Shown here piece by piece: positions 52,099 to 61,137 of a stretch of 64,000 nucleotides of DNA; the first letter of the stretch is position 1; the number at the start of each line of letters is the position of its first letter. A model generated the notes under the pieces. That model had not been told where the DNA came from. It was given only the letters and a program-made list of their open reading frames with translations, and did no database searches. The stretch is from an uncultured Ruminococcus sp. (lineage in GTDB: Bacteria > Bacillota > Clostridia > Oscillospirales > Ruminococcaceae), in NCBI GenBank assembly GCA_900541495.1, contig UQKC01000002.1, positions 38,012 through 102,011 of the forward strand, read 5' to 3'. The position numbers and the translations under genes are program-made.

Positions 52099-53259
52099 TT
52101 AATAGAGGAACTTCATCAGCTTGGACTTTTCGGAAGCGAATTCTTCATCGTCCATCAAGCCCTCATCGTGCATAGCTTTGAGCTTCTTGACAGCTGTCTG
52201 GAAGTCCTCAAGCGACATCTTTTCTCCGTCCTTCGGAGTTGGGATATCAACAGCCTTTTCTTTCTTTTCAGCAGGTTTTTCTTCTGCTTTTTCCTGCTTG
52301 GGTTCAGCCTTGACAGGTTCTTTTTCGGGTTCTTTCTCAGGCTGCTTCGGAGGTTCGGGTTTATGCGTAGGAACGATCTTCGGTTCTTCGATAACGTCCT
52401 CGTTTATATCGACTACGCCGATCTCTTCGATAGATTCGCTTGGGATATATCCCGGATTCTCGACAGTCTGTGCTTCGGGAAGATCGGACGTATCGGGGAT
52501 AACGATCTCATCGAACGAATCAGTGAGAGGAACTTCGGAAGTCTTTTCTTCAGCTGCCTCTTCGAGTATGGAAACATCAGCCTCGGGAGCGGCTTCAAGA
52601 ATATCGTCGATCTCAACAGCATCGGAGTGCTTTGCAGTATACTCTTCCTTGACGGGTTCTTCCTTAACTGGCTCTTCTGCCTTTTTCTCGGGAACGATAG
52701 GTGTGAAATCGTCCAGTCCGAGGATATCGGCAACGGTGAAATCTTCGCCCTTCTTAGTCTTTTTGTCCTTATCCTGCTTGTCATAGCCTGCGGTAGCATT
52801 GAGGAATTCCTCGTCAGCTGCCTTTTTGAGGCGCTCACGCTCTTTCTGCTTTTCTTCCTCGCTCGGCTGCTTTTTCGGAGCGTGTTTTCTGTCATAATCA
52901 GCCTTTGCATCGTTGATAAGGCGCATAATTTCCTCAGCATTCGGGAAATGAGGGAGGATAATTCTCTTTCTTGACGGAACGCCCTTTTCGACCTCATCGC
53001 ACTGAACGTTGATCGGCTGGCTCTTATTATTGGTATTGATTGAGATCTTTGTGATATCTTCAAGACCGCATACATACTTTCCGTATTCGGGATCGTCTTC
53101 CTTAGTTCCCTTCTGAACGCAGATATAGCCTGCGCCGTAGATATGTGCGGCAGTTATGGTAACAGTGATATCGAGCGGCTTTGAAAAAACGCTTTCCTTG
53201 TAGATCGTTTCAAAGCTTGCGAGCTTTTTCTCACTGTAAACATTTGTCTGATCGTCCAT
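52099..53259 (-). CDS. Unknown protein: PH-like N terminus, acidic linker, SHOCT-like C terminus
   Basis: A 386-residue soluble protein. Residues about 1-105 are a beta-rich domain (ITVTITAAHIYGAGYICVQKG, GLEDITKISINTNN) that looks PH-like, ending in a helix with NAEEIMRLINDAKADY. Residues about 115-345 are low-complexity, rich in Glu, Lys and Pro. The last 40 (MSLEDFQTAVKKLKAMHDEG, LMDDEEFASEKSKLM) fit the SHOCT pattern, a small oligomerising helix pair. Function unknown. ATG 53259 has no strong ribosome site; a TTG six codons upstream is possible. Confidence 0.75.
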   Translation of the reverse strand: MDDQTNVYSEKKLASFETIYKESVFSKPLDITVTITAAHIYGAGYICVQKGTKEDDPEYGKYVCGLEDITKISINTNNKSQPINVQCDEVEKGVPSRKRIILPHFPNAEEIMRLINDAKADYDRKHAPKKQPSEEEKQKERERLKKAADEEFLNATAGYDKQDKDKKTKKGEDFTVADILGLDDFTPIVPEKKAEEPVKEEPVKEEYTAKHSDAVEIDDILEAAPEADVSILEEAAEEKTSEVPLTDSFDEIVIPDTSDLPEAQTVENPGYIPSESIEEIGVVDINEDVIEEPKIVPTHKPEPPKQPEKEPEKEPVKAEPKQEKAEEKPAEKKEKAVDIPTPKDGEKMSLEDFQTAVKKLKAMHDEGLMDDEEFASEKSKLMKFLY

Positions 53260-53353
53260 TTGTAACACCACTTTCAATAATAATACCGGCAGCGATGCAG
53301 AAAAAGCTGCAAAAAGCTGTCCGCAAACGTATTATCAAAAATACTTCACAAGT

Positions 53354-53382
53354 ATTATAGCATATTTTCTAACATTAGTCAA
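53354..53382 (-). promoter_or_regulatory. Promoter of the PH/SHOCT-like gene
   Basis: Minus strand TTGACT (53377-53382), 17 bases, TATAAT (53354-53359). It leaves a leader of about 88 bases. Apart from this and the divergent promoter at 53596, I see nothing in the gap 53260-53663. Confidence 0.8.
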
Positions 53383-53595
53383 ATAATATTAATAAAAACA
53401 GGTATAGAATTTAGCGATATTTTTTTAGCTATTTATACAAAAATACACTTGGAGTTGTTTTTTATTTTTATGTGGTTTCCCAAAAAGTTGATAAGGAATG
53501 TCCTTTCTCCCTATCTATTATATGTGATTTTCGTCCAAAAATAACAGCCGCAAAAGCCTATTTCGCCGAAAATTCGCGTCAAAAAATATTTTATA

Positions 53596-53624
53596 TGGAC
53601 AACTGAATAAAAATGATATATAAT
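53596..53624 (+). promoter_or_regulatory. Promoter of the uridine-kinase-like gene
   Basis: TGGACA (53596-53601), 17 bases, TATAAT (53619-53624), 39 bases before the ATG. Confidence 0.78.
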
Positions 53625-53663
53625 AAAAGTGCTGCACAAAATCACGCTGAAAGGTTGCTTTGA

Positions 53664-54605
53664 ATGGAACTCAATTATATAAATACAACTAACATCAACT
53701 CGGGACTGGAAAACGATACGGAGGGCTTCATCAGAAACTCCGAAAATATCTATCAGGATCAGCTCCGCATTGCTGCAGAAAAAATTTATATGAGCCGTGA
53801 AGAACGTCCGCTCGTCCTGCTTTCGGGTCCGTCAGGCTCGGGCAAGACTACTACCGCACTTCGCCTTGCCGCGCTTCTTGGAAATAAAGGCTTGCAGGTA
53901 CACACGCTTTCGATGGATAACTATTTTCTCCCTGCAGGTGCAGGCGAATTTCCCGTTGACGAAAACGGCAGGACCGACCTTGAATCGCCGTACCGACTGG
54001 ATATACCGATGTTTTCCGAGCATCTTGAAAAGCTTTCAAAGGGCGAACCCGTTGAAATGCCTATTTTTGACTTCACCACGCAGTCGCGCTCGGATTTTAT
54101 CCCCGTCGCAAGAAAAAGCAACGAGATCATCATCATCGAGGGCATACACGCGCTCAACCCCGAAGTTACGGGTGATTCGGACGATTTCACGACCTGTATG
54201 TACGTCAGCGTAAGAACAAGAATACGCACAAAGTACGGTCTTACACTTCACCCGAGAAAAATACGACTTATGCGCAGGCTCAACCGCGACCGCCTCTTCC
54301 GCTGCCGCAGTCTCGAAGATATTTTCGATATGTTTGAGAGCGTCACCAAAGGCGAGGAAAAATACATTATGCCGTACAAAAAGCGCGCAACTATCGAGAT
54401 CGACTCGTTTATCCCATACGAAGCGTCCGTTTATGCGAAGATGCTCAGAAGTGACGTTGAAAACAACCGCGAAGCTTTTTCCGCTATCGAGGACGGCGAT
54501 GTTATGCTTAAAGTCCTCACCGAGCTTGAACCGCTTTCGGAAGAACTTGTGCCGTCCGATTCGCTTGTCCGCGAATTCATCGGCGGAAGCAGCTTAAATT
54601 ATTAA
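53664..54605 (+). CDS. Uridine kinase-like P-loop kinase
   Basis: A 313-residue kinase with Walker A LSGPSGSGKTTTALRLA (about 52-68), VHTLSMDNYFLP, PIFDFTTQSRSDF, IIIIEGIHALNPEV and the arginine-rich lid KIRLMRRLNRDRLFRCR. This is the phosphoribulokinase/uridine kinase plan. In Clostridia longer relatives have a TGS domain in front; this one has only about 45 residues before the P loop. The nucleoside specificity is not readable. GAAAGG precedes the ATG and it starts a plus-strand operon with rsmI. Confidence 0.86.
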   Translation: MELNYINTTNINSGLENDTEGFIRNSENIYQDQLRIAAEKIYMSREERPLVLLSGPSGSGKTTTALRLAALLGNKGLQVHTLSMDNYFLPAGAGEFPVDENGRTDLESPYRLDIPMFSEHLEKLSKGEPVEMPIFDFTTQSRSDFIPVARKSNEIIIIEGIHALNPEVTGDSDDFTTCMYVSVRTRIRTKYGLTLHPRKIRLMRRLNRDRLFRCRSLEDIFDMFESVTKGEEKYIMPYKKRATIEIDSFIPYEASVYAKMLRSDVENNREAFSAIEDGDVMLKVLTELEPLSEELVPSDSLVREFIGGSSLNY

Positions 54606-54638
54606 GCAGCTTAAACTATTGATTTAATGGAGTAAAAA

Positions 54639-55478
54639 ATGGCAGGAAAATTATATGTTGTCGGAACACCGATAGGAAATCTCGGCGATATGACCTACCG
54701 TGCGGCAGAAACGCTCGAAAAGGTCGATTTTATTTGCGCCGAGGACACAAGAGTGACCTTGAAGCTTCTGAATTATTTTGAGATAAAAAACAAGCTCGTC
54801 AGCTTTCACGAACATTCGTCAAGACAGATATGCGAGGGCATTGTTTCGCGTATTCTGGACGGCGAGAACTGCGCTGTAGTTTCGGATGCGGGTATGCCCT
54901 GCATCTCTGACCCCGGAGCAGACCTCATCGCGCTCTGCGTTGAGAACAATATCGAAACCGAGGTAGTCCCGGGTCCTACGGCAATGGCATCTGCTGTTGC
55001 TCTTTCCAACATCTCCTCGGCAAGATTTGCGTTCGAGGGATTTTTATCCGTGACGAAAAAGCAGCGCTACGAGCATCTCAAATCCGTTGCGCACGACCCT
55101 CACACGCTCGTTTTCTACGAAGCGCCGCACAAGCTTCTCGCAACGCTCAAAGATATGCTTGAATATTTCGGCGACAGAAAAATTTCGCTCTGCCGCGAGC
55201 TTACGAAGATACACGAAGAAGTCGTTCGCACGACCCTTTCCGAAGCAATAGAAATATACGAAGCAATGCCGCCGAAGGGCGAGTTCGTTCTTGTTGTCGA
55301 GGGCTGCAAAGAGGAAGAAAGCACCGCTGCGCTCACTCTCGAACAGGCTGCCGAGCAGGCGCAGAAGCTCATCGATTCGGGCGTTAAGCCGTCTGAAGCC
55401 TGCAAGGAAACAGCGGCTCTCACAGGTTTCAAAAAGAGCGACATTTACAGCTTTATCATAAACGGTGGCAAAGAATGA
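54639..55478 (+). CDS. rsmI: 16S rRNA (cytidine-1402-2'-O)-methyltransferase
   Basis: Tetrapyrrole-methylase-fold enzyme that methylates C1402 in the decoding centre. The 279-residue protein starts GKLYVVGTPIGNLGDMTYRA and has AEDTRVTLKLL, VVSDAGMPCISDPG, EVVPGPTAMASAVALS, FEGFLSVTKKQR and ALCREL-type LCRELTKIHEE. The C-terminal part is the RsmI helix-turn-helix region (KPSEACKETAALTGFKKSD). Its stop overlaps the next gene by four bases. Confidence 0.97.
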   Translation: MAGKLYVVGTPIGNLGDMTYRAAETLEKVDFICAEDTRVTLKLLNYFEIKNKLVSFHEHSSRQICEGIVSRILDGENCAVVSDAGMPCISDPGADLIALCVENNIETEVVPGPTAMASAVALSNISSARFAFEGFLSVTKKQRYEHLKSVAHDPHTLVFYEAPHKLLATLKDMLEYFGDRKISLCRELTKIHEEVVRTTLSEAIEIYEAMPPKGEFVLVVEGCKEEESTAALTLEQAAEQAQKLIDSGVKPSEACKETAALTGFKKSDIYSFIINGGKE

Positions 55479-56110
55479 ACACACACATTTTCGGCAGCGG
55501 CAGCACTCACATCTACATAGGCATAATGAGCGGCGAAGAGAGCGAAGCCGAGGAGGTTTACGCTCTCGCAAAGCAGCTTACGGGCGCTGATTTTACGCTT
55601 ATCGCGTTTGAAACGGAAAACTGGAACGATGAGCTTTCGCCGTGGTCTGCACCTGCCGTTTTCGGTGATGAAGCATTCGGCGGAAACGCTCAAAAAACGC
55701 TTGAAGTGCTGAAAAATGACGTTGTCCCGACCGTTGAAAGTGAAATAGGCAGACCCGAAAGGCGTTTTATCGGCGGATATTCCCTTTCGGGACTTTTTGC
55801 GCTCTGGTGCTGTTATGAATGTGACCTTTTTGGCGGTGCGGCAAGCTGTTCGGGTTCGCTTTGGTTTCCCAAGCTTGATGAATACATCGAAAGCAGACCC
55901 GTTCCGAGCGGGAAGTTCTATTTCAGTCTTGGGGACAAAGAACCAAAGACAAAAAACAAGGTCATGTCGGCAGTTGGTGACATGACCTTGAAGATATACA
56001 ACAAATTCAGCGAAGCAAACGCCGACTGCAAGTTTGAATCCAACAGCGGAGGTCACTTCAAGGACTGTGCTCTGCGGCTTGCAAAGGGCGCAGCATTTCT
56101 TGCGGAATGA
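55475..56110 (+). CDS. Alpha/beta-hydrolase, esterase D-like
   Basis: A 211-residue hydrolase. The nucleophile elbow is RRFIGGYSLSGLFALW; Ser103 stands in GYSLS, where the usual last Gly of GxSxG is Ser as in some BesA-like esterases. GGAASCSGSLWFP follows, and the catalytic His is in SGGHFKD near residue 194. No signal peptide, so it acts in the cytoplasm. Substrate unknown; iron-siderophore esterases and S-formylglutathione hydrolases are the nearest known types. Coupled to rsmI by ATGA. Confidence 0.82.
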   Translation: MNTHIFGSGSTHIYIGIMSGEESEAEEVYALAKQLTGADFTLIAFETENWNDELSPWSAPAVFGDEAFGGNAQKTLEVLKNDVVPTVESEIGRPERRFIGGYSLSGLFALWCCYECDLFGGAASCSGSLWFPKLDEYIESRPVPSGKFYFSLGDKEPKTKNKVMSAVGDMTLKIYNKFSEANADCKFESNSGGHFKDCALRLAKGAAFLAE

Positions 56111-56111
56111 T

Positions 56112-56459
56112 TTAATTGAAAAACTCTGCAAAGAAGCTGAAAACTACATTTATTGCGATGATGAAAAAGACTATTTTTATGACAATCGACACGGCTTTGG
56201 CATTTTTCGCCGAGTCGCCGCTTGTTTTCTGATCATTCTGATTTGTCGGGTTGTAAGGCTTGTAACCCTCGGGGATATGTACGCCCTCACCGCGCTCGGT
56301 TCTGTTGTAGGTCACTTTATCGTGGGTATGGTTTTCCAGCGAATCGCAGTTTATGGCGGCATCGTTGGAAACGAAGTCCTCGCCCCATACGGCTGAGCCG
56401 CAGTGCGAACAGAAATCGTCATCCTTGCTCATTCTATGACAGTTTTTACAGTATGTCAT
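56112..56459 (-). CDS. Zinc-ribbon protein with C-terminal membrane anchor
   Basis: A 115-residue protein. The N-terminal zinc ribbon has CxxC twice (CKNC, then CSHC in DDDFCSHCGSAVW). A polar middle carries GVHIPEGYKPYNPT, and a C-terminal helix (about 88-110, VSIVIKIVFFIIAINVVFSF) anchors it. Function unknown; such proteins are common in Ruminococcus-type genomes. It converges on the esterase gene with one base between stops. AAAGGGGG precedes the ATG. Confidence 0.78.
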   Translation of the reverse strand: MTYCKNCHRMSKDDDFCSHCGSAVWGEDFVSNDAAINCDSLENHTHDKVTYNRTERGEGVHIPEGYKPYNPTNQNDQKTSGDSAKNAKAVSIVIKIVFFIIAINVVFSFFAEFFN

Positions 56460-56496
56460 TTTTATCCCCCTTTCTCTTATGTTTGTTGTTTTACGG

Positions 56497-56527
56497 AAAA
56501 CGGCTGCAAGATCGGTGCAGCCGTTTT
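56497..56527 (-). terminator. Intrinsic terminator of the aminotransferase gene
   Basis: AAAACGGCTGC and GCAGCCGTTTT pair over 9 bases. It lies 22 bases after the aminotransferase stop; TTTT closes the stem on the minus strand. Confidence 0.75.
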
Positions 56528-56548
56528 TATTTATCTTTGATTTGATCC

Positions 56549-57829
56549 TTATTCAGCAAGGAGCTTTTCTGCGCTTGCGATCTTTACTGCGAGACAGAAG
56601 ATATCGACTGCCTGCTCAAGTTCTGCGAGCGGTGGGAATGTTGGTGCGATTCTGATATTCTTATCCTCGGGGTCTTTCTTATATGGATATGTTGCGCCTG
56701 CACCTGTGAGGACAACGCCTGCTTCCTTACAAAGCTCAACAACACGCTTTGCGCAGCCGTTCAATGTATAAACGGAGATGAAGTAGCCGCCGTTCGGCTT
56801 ATGCCATGTAAGTACGCCGAGGTCGCCGAGTTCCTTTTCAAGTGCATTGAGAACAAGTTCAAACTTAGGAGCGATAAGCTTCTTATGCTGTTCCATTTTA
56901 GCCTTGATGCCGTCGAGGTTCTTGAAGTAGCGGACGTGGCGGAGCTGGTTTATCTTATCGTAGCTGATATACTGCATACCGAGGATCTTTTCAATCTGTG
57001 CGATATTAGCCTTTGAAGCTACCATTACTGCAACGCCTGCGCCGGGGAAGCTGATCTTCGATGTTGAAGCGAATTCAAACACCATATCTTCCTTGCCCGT
57101 CTTCCTGCACTCGTCAAAGATATTGAGGAGAGTATCGGGTGTATCTGTGAGGTGGTGAACGCAGTAAGCGTTATCCCAAAAAATACGGAAATCCTTAGCC
57201 TTTGGTGAGAGGTTTGCAAAACGCTTTACTGTTTCATCGGAATATGTGATGCCGTCAGGGTTGGAGTACATAGGAACGCACCAGATACCCTTGATGGATT
57301 CATCTTCGGAAACGAGCTTCTCTACCATATCCATATCGGGGCCTGTCGGTGTCATAGGAACGGTTATCATTTCGATGCCGAAGTTCTCGCAGATACCGAA
57401 GTGACGGTCATAACCCGGCGCAGGACAGAGGAACTTTACCTTGTCGAGCTTGCACCAAGGCTTTTCACTGCCGAGAACGCCGTGAGTCATTGCTCTTGCA
57501 ACTGTATCATACATAAGCGAAAGGCTTGCGTTGCCGCCGACGATAACCATTTCGGGGTCAACTCCGAGCATTTCGGCGAAAAGCTTCTTTGCTTCGGGAA
57601 TACCCGTGAGAACGCCGTAGTTGCGGGCATCTGTGCCGTCTTCGCACTTCATATCGGACTTGCTGTTGAGTGTATCGAGCATATCCATTGTGATATCGAG
57701 CTGATCTGCGCCTGGCTTACCTCTTGCCATATTGAGCTTAAGACCCTTTGCCTTGTAAGCTTCGTAAGCCTTTTCGCTTTCAGCCTTGAATTCTTCGAGC
57801 TGTGCCTTGTTCATTTCTTTAAGCAGCAT
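56549..57829 (-). CDS. PLP-dependent aminotransferase, aspartate type (MocR-like fold)
   Basis: A 426-residue fold type I enzyme. It starts [18 protein letters not shown], has the family-typical [46 protein letters not shown] and [17 protein letters not shown], and [11 protein letters not shown] with the PLP-ring Asp/Tyr partner in [14 protein letters not shown]. The PLP lysine is in [13 protein letters not shown]. This plan fits the subgroup of aspartate aminotransferases with a distinct N terminus, so oxaloacetate/aspartate exchange is likely. Start ATG 57829 after GGAAGGA; the frame is open a further 19 codons. Confidence 0.88.
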   Translation of the reverse strand: MLLKEMNKAQLEEFKAESEKAYEAYKAKGLKLNMARGKPGADQLDITMDMLDTLNSKSDMKCEDGTDARNYGVLTGIPEAKKLFAEMLGVDPEMVIVGGNASLSLMYDTVARAMTHGVLGSEKPWCKLDKVKFLCPAPGYDRHFGICENFGIEMITVPMTPTGPDMDMVEKLVSEDESIKGIWCVPMYSNPDGITYSDETVKRFANLSPKAKDFRIFWDNAYCVHHLTDTPDTLLNIFDECRKTGKEDMVFEFASTSKISFPGAGVAVMVASKANIAQIEKILGMQYISYDKINQLRHVRYFKNLDGIKAKMEQHKKLIAPKFELVLNALEKELGDLGVLTWHKPNGGYFISVYTLNGCAKRVVELCKEAGVVLTGAGATYPYKKDPEDKNIRIAPTFPPLAELEQAVDIFCLAVKIASAEKLLAE

Positions 57830-57974
57830 AATGAAATCTTCCTTCCCATTCAAAAAAGTTTTTCCAAACTTCGTAAAATTACACAAATTACAGCTGTTTT
57901 TTTAATAATAATTTACTCCCTTGAAAAACAGTTGTACTCCCTGCAAATACATTTTTAGATTCGCGCTATATATT

Positions 57975-58003
57975 ATAATATAGCATTTTTGTAATAAATG
58001 CAA
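57975..58003 (-). promoter_or_regulatory. Promoter of the aminotransferase gene
   Basis: Minus strand TTGCAT (57998-58003), 17 bases, TATTAT (57975-57980). It leaves an untranslated leader of about 140 bases which contains AACTGTTTTT against AAAAAAACAG as a possible hairpin. Confidence 0.62.
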
Positions 58004-58072
58004 GTCTTTTTAAAAGCTTTTGCATATTGTTAATATTTAGTTCACATAAAGCATAACAATCCATTTTTGTAT

Positions 58073-58125
58073 AAAAAACGGCAGCTATGTTCTTCATAAC
58101 AAAACCGAAAGATCATAACTGCCGT
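58073..58125 (-). terminator. Intrinsic terminator of asnS
   Basis: ACGGCAGCTATG and CATAACTGCCGT pair; on the minus strand the stem is followed by TTTTTT. It lies just after the asnS stop at 58130. Confidence 0.85.
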
Positions 58126-58129
58126 ATTT

Positions 58130-59518
58130 TTAATAGATAGAACCTGTCGTTCTCGGGAATGGGATAACGTCACGAATGTTGGAGATACCCGTTGCATACA
58201 TTATAAGACGCTCAAAGCCAAGTCCGAAGCCTGCGTGTTTTGCACCGCCGTATCTGCGAAGGTCAAGATACCAGTCGTAGGCTTCCGTGTCAAGTCCAAG
58301 CTCGTTCATTCGCTCGGTCAGAAGGTCAAGTCTTTCCTCACGCTGGCTTCCGCCGATAAGCTCACCCACTCCGGGGACAAGCAGATCGACCGCTGCAACG
58401 GTCTTTCCGTCGTCGTTGAGTCGCATATAGAAAGCCTTTATCTCCTTTGGATAATCGGTGACGAAAACGGGCTTGCCGTAAATTTTTTCGGTAAGATAAC
58501 GCTCGTGCTCGGTCTGGAGGTCACAGCCCCAGAACACGGGATATTCAAACTTTTCGCCGCAGTTTTCGAGCTTTTCGATAGCTTCGGTGTAACTTACCCT
58601 TGCGAAGTCGGAGTTTACGACAGCGTTAAGGCGTTCGAGCAAGCCTTTATCGTAGAAATCGTTGCAGAATTTGAGTTCGTCCGAACACTCGTCGAGAAGT
58701 GCACGGAGAACATATTTGAGCATACTCTCGGCAAGCTCCATATCGTCTTCAAGGTCGGCAAAAGCTATCTCGGGTTCGATCATCCAGAACTCGGCGGCGT
58801 GGCGCTGAGTGTAGGATTTTTCAGCACGGAATGTCGGTCCGAACGTGTAAATTTTGCCGAAAGCCATTGCCATGCATTCGCCCTCGAGCTGTCCCGAAAC
58901 GGTCAGCGATGCAGGCTTGCCGAAGAAATCCTGCGTGTAATCGACCGAGCCGTCCTCCGTTCTCGGTATCTCATTGAGGTCGAGCGAGGTCACGCGGAAC
59001 ATCTCACCTGCGCCCTCGCAGTCATTCGCTGTGATGAGCGGAGTGTGCGCATAGACGAAGCCGTTTTCGTGGAAAAATCTGTGGAGCGCCTGCGAAGCGA
59101 CCGAGCGCACCTTAAAAGCAGCTTGGAACGTGTTCGTTCTCATTCTCAGATGTGAGACAGTGCGGAGATATTCAAGGCTGTGAGCCTTTTTCTGCAAGGG
59201 ATAATCGGGTGTCGAAGCGCCCTCGACCGTGATGCTCTCGGCGTTGACTTCAAGCGGCTGTTTTGCGTTCGGAGTAAGCACGACCTTTCCGCTGACGGAT
59301 ATTGCCGCGCCCGTATTGAGGTGCGAAACGGCTTCAAAATCGTCCACCTTTTCGCTCTCGGCAACTATTTGCAGCTGCCTGAAACAGCTGCCGTCCGATA
59401 TCGACAGGAACGCAAGTCCTTTGCTCACGCGGACGGACTTCACCCAGCCGCAGACGGTAACATTTGCGCCGTTTTCGGGCGCATTTTCATAAAGCTTTTT
59501 TATCTCGGTTCTTTTCAT
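58130..59518 (-). CDS. asnS: Asparaginyl-tRNA synthetase
   Basis: Class II synthetase, 462 residues. The N-terminal OB fold ([18 protein letters not shown]) binds the anticodon. The catalytic domain shows [28 protein letters not shown], motif 2 in [30 protein letters not shown], and motif 3 in [15 protein letters not shown] with [11 protein letters not shown]. The [16 protein letters not shown] stretch separates AsnRS from AspRS. Start ATG 59518 after AAGGAAG; the frame extends 16 codons into the upstream gene. No T-box leader. Confidence 0.97.
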   Translation of the reverse strand: MKRTEIKKLYENAPENGANVTVCGWVKSVRVSKGLAFLSISDGSCFRQLQIVAESEKVDDFEAVSHLNTGAAISVSGKVVLTPNAKQPLEVNAESITVEGASTPDYPLQKKAHSLEYLRTVSHLRMRTNTFQAAFKVRSVASQALHRFFHENGFVYAHTPLITANDCEGAGEMFRVTSLDLNEIPRTEDGSVDYTQDFFGKPASLTVSGQLEGECMAMAFGKIYTFGPTFRAEKSYTQRHAAEFWMIEPEIAFADLEDDMELAESMLKYVLRALLDECSDELKFCNDFYDKGLLERLNAVVNSDFARVSYTEAIEKLENCGEKFEYPVFWGCDLQTEHERYLTEKIYGKPVFVTDYPKEIKAFYMRLNDDGKTVAAVDLLVPGVGELIGGSQREERLDLLTERMNELGLDTEAYDWYLDLRRYGGAKHAGFGLGFERLIMYATGISNIRDVIPFPRTTGSIY

Positions 59519-59532
59519 TTTCAAAACTTCCT

Positions 59533-60594
59533 TTATTTGTTTATCGCATAAAGATTTGTTTCCCACGCAGGGATATAAAGCTGATGACGGACATACAGCT
59601 TCAAATTCGGGTTAAGTTCGAGCAGCTGCAGGGGTATCGCGAACAAGTCCTCGTTGCGGTGGTAAAGCGCGGAAATGACGTTCGCACCGCCGCTGATATG
59701 ACGTTTTGCACCCTCAATGGCTTCACGCTCCGAACCCTCAACGTCCAGTTTTATGAGCGTGATCTGCTCGGCTATCGCATTATCGACCGAAAGTGCGGTC
59801 GTTTCTATCTCGCCCTTGGAGGAATTCTGCGACATTCTGCCCTCGTTTTTGGTGAAGCGAAGAACGGTATCCTCGTTCCAGGCGGCGGCATTGAAAGCCG
59901 TTATATCGTGAAGCTCCTCGGTGTTTTTGCAGAGCTTGCGGAAATTTTTCGGGTTCGGCTCAAAGGCGTAGATATGCTCGTACTCGCCATTTGACGCTTC
60001 GGCGAATTCAAGCGCAGTGTCGCCGTTGTATGCGCCGAGGTCAACGTATCTTTCGTTTTTTCCGAGCTTCACAAGCGAAGAATATACCTCGCTTTTGTCC
60101 GAGGTGCAGGCGTTCAGATACTCTATTTTGCCGCTTATTTTGAAATTTATCACGTTTTCGTATGTTTTGCGCGATGCTTCATCTTCAAGTCTTTCATAAA
60201 CGGCTTCAAACTTGTCCCTGTTCTCGCAAAAGTAATCATAGTCGAACAAGCCGCCGCCCGCAACGGGAACATCGGGCGCAAGAAGCAGATGCTTTTCGGC
60301 GATGCTGTTCACGCGCTTATAAAGGCTTTCGTAGCCTGCGGCGAACGCAAGAACGATAACAAAATCGTCCACAAGCTGTTCTATCTGCGAAAGCTTATGC
60401 ACAAGATGACCCTCAAAGCTGTGTCCGCGGACGAATTCGTCGCTCGCGAAAAAGCCTGCGGTCGGGATATTGTATTTTTCAAAGACGGAGAGTATCTTCA
60501 GCGCGCCGTCGCCCATTCCGTATATGAAAATCGGCAGGTCGGTCTTCTGCAAAAACTCCCAACAGCTTTGCGTTTCTTTTATTTCAAGCGCCAT
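59533..60594 (-). CDS. FkbM-family methyltransferase
   Basis: A 353-residue protein. The first half ([29 protein letters not shown]) is a Rossmann-like domain seen in sugar-modifying enzymes. The second half is the FkbM methyltransferase: SAM motif [53 protein letters not shown] and [19 protein letters not shown]. Substrate unknown; relatives methylate sugars in glycans. Start: ATG at 60594 after GGGTG, or the GTG at 60603 that overlaps the previous stop. Confidence 0.86.
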   Translation of the reverse strand: MALEIKETQSCWEFLQKTDLPIFIYGMGDGALKILSVFEKYNIPTAGFFASDEFVRGHSFEGHLVHKLSQIEQLVDDFVIVLAFAAGYESLYKRVNSIAEKHLLLAPDVPVAGGGLFDYDYFCENRDKFEAVYERLEDEASRKTYENVINFKISGKIEYLNACTSDKSEVYSSLVKLGKNERYVDLGAYNGDTALEFAEASNGEYEHIYAFEPNPKNFRKLCKNTEELHDITAFNAAAWNEDTVLRFTKNEGRMSQNSSKGEIETTALSVDNAIAEQITLIKLDVEGSEREAIEGAKRHISGGANVISALYHRNEDLFAIPLQLLELNPNLKLYVRHQLYIPAWETNLYAINK

Positions 60595-60599
60595 TTTTG

Positions 60600-61019
60600 T
60601 CACCCGTCAAATTCGTCATCATCGTTATGGTCGCAGTGGCAGTCGTGGTCAGCGATGTCTGCGCCTATCATATCCCTGCCGCGCACTCTGTAGCGGTCAC
60701 GCTGGATATCAACGTTTTCTTCGAGCAGTTCAATAAACTTTCTCGGTGCTTTTATCGATTTTACGACCTTAACGGGAGTGTCAACATCGCGGCAGTTTAT
60801 CGTGACCGTTCCGCAGCCGAAAAGGCGCTCGCCGAATGACATTTTAAGGCTCTTATCGGAAACTCGGTAGAGCTCGATCTCGTCCTCACAGATAGAAAAA
60901 AAGCCCGTCTGCGTGATGAACTTCTTTTCGGTGAGGATATAGCGTGTGAACGAAAGCGGAAGACCGAGGAATGTTCTTTTTTTGTCTGTCCATATATAGT
61001 CAAAATCTATTCTTGCCAT
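60600..61019 (-). CDS. PH-domain protein with a His/Cys/Asp tail
   Basis: A 139-residue soluble protein. The strand pattern RYILTEKKFITQTGFFSICED, IELYRVSDKSLKMSFGERLF and GCGTVTINCRDVDTPVKVVKS with a final helix RKFIELLEENVDIQRDR is that of bacterial PH domains (YdbS-like). The last residues, DHDCHCDHNDDDEFDG, look like a metal-binding tail. Function unknown. It begins the operon with the FkbM gene and asnS. Confidence 0.8.
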   Translation of the reverse strand: MARIDFDYIWTDKKRTFLGLPLSFTRYILTEKKFITQTGFFSICEDEIELYRVSDKSLKMSFGERLFGCGTVTINCRDVDTPVKVVKSIKAPRKFIELLEENVDIQRDRYRVRGRDMIGADIADHDCHCDHNDDDEFDG

Positions 61020-61060
61020 AAAATGACCTCCATAAGAATTTTCGCATAAAATACACCTTA

Positions 61061-61089
61061 ATTATAATACAATTAAAAAGATATGTCAA
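61061..61089 (-). promoter_or_regulatory. Promoter of the PH-FkbM-asnS run
   Basis: Perfect TTGACA (61084-61089) and TATAAT (61061-61066) 17 bases apart on the minus strand. Confidence 0.88.
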
Positions 61090-61137
61090 CGAAATTCCGA
61101 GGAAACCAATTTTTCACGAAACAGAGGTCATTTTTTT

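Noticed and set aside
53260..53663. Regulatory RNA in the divergent gap
   Set aside because: Apart from two sigma-A promoters the sequence is A/T-rich with no extended stems.
58090..59560. T-box leader for asnS or leuS
   Set aside because: Both genes follow another gene within 25 bases and no AGGGTGGNACCGCG-like box is visible.
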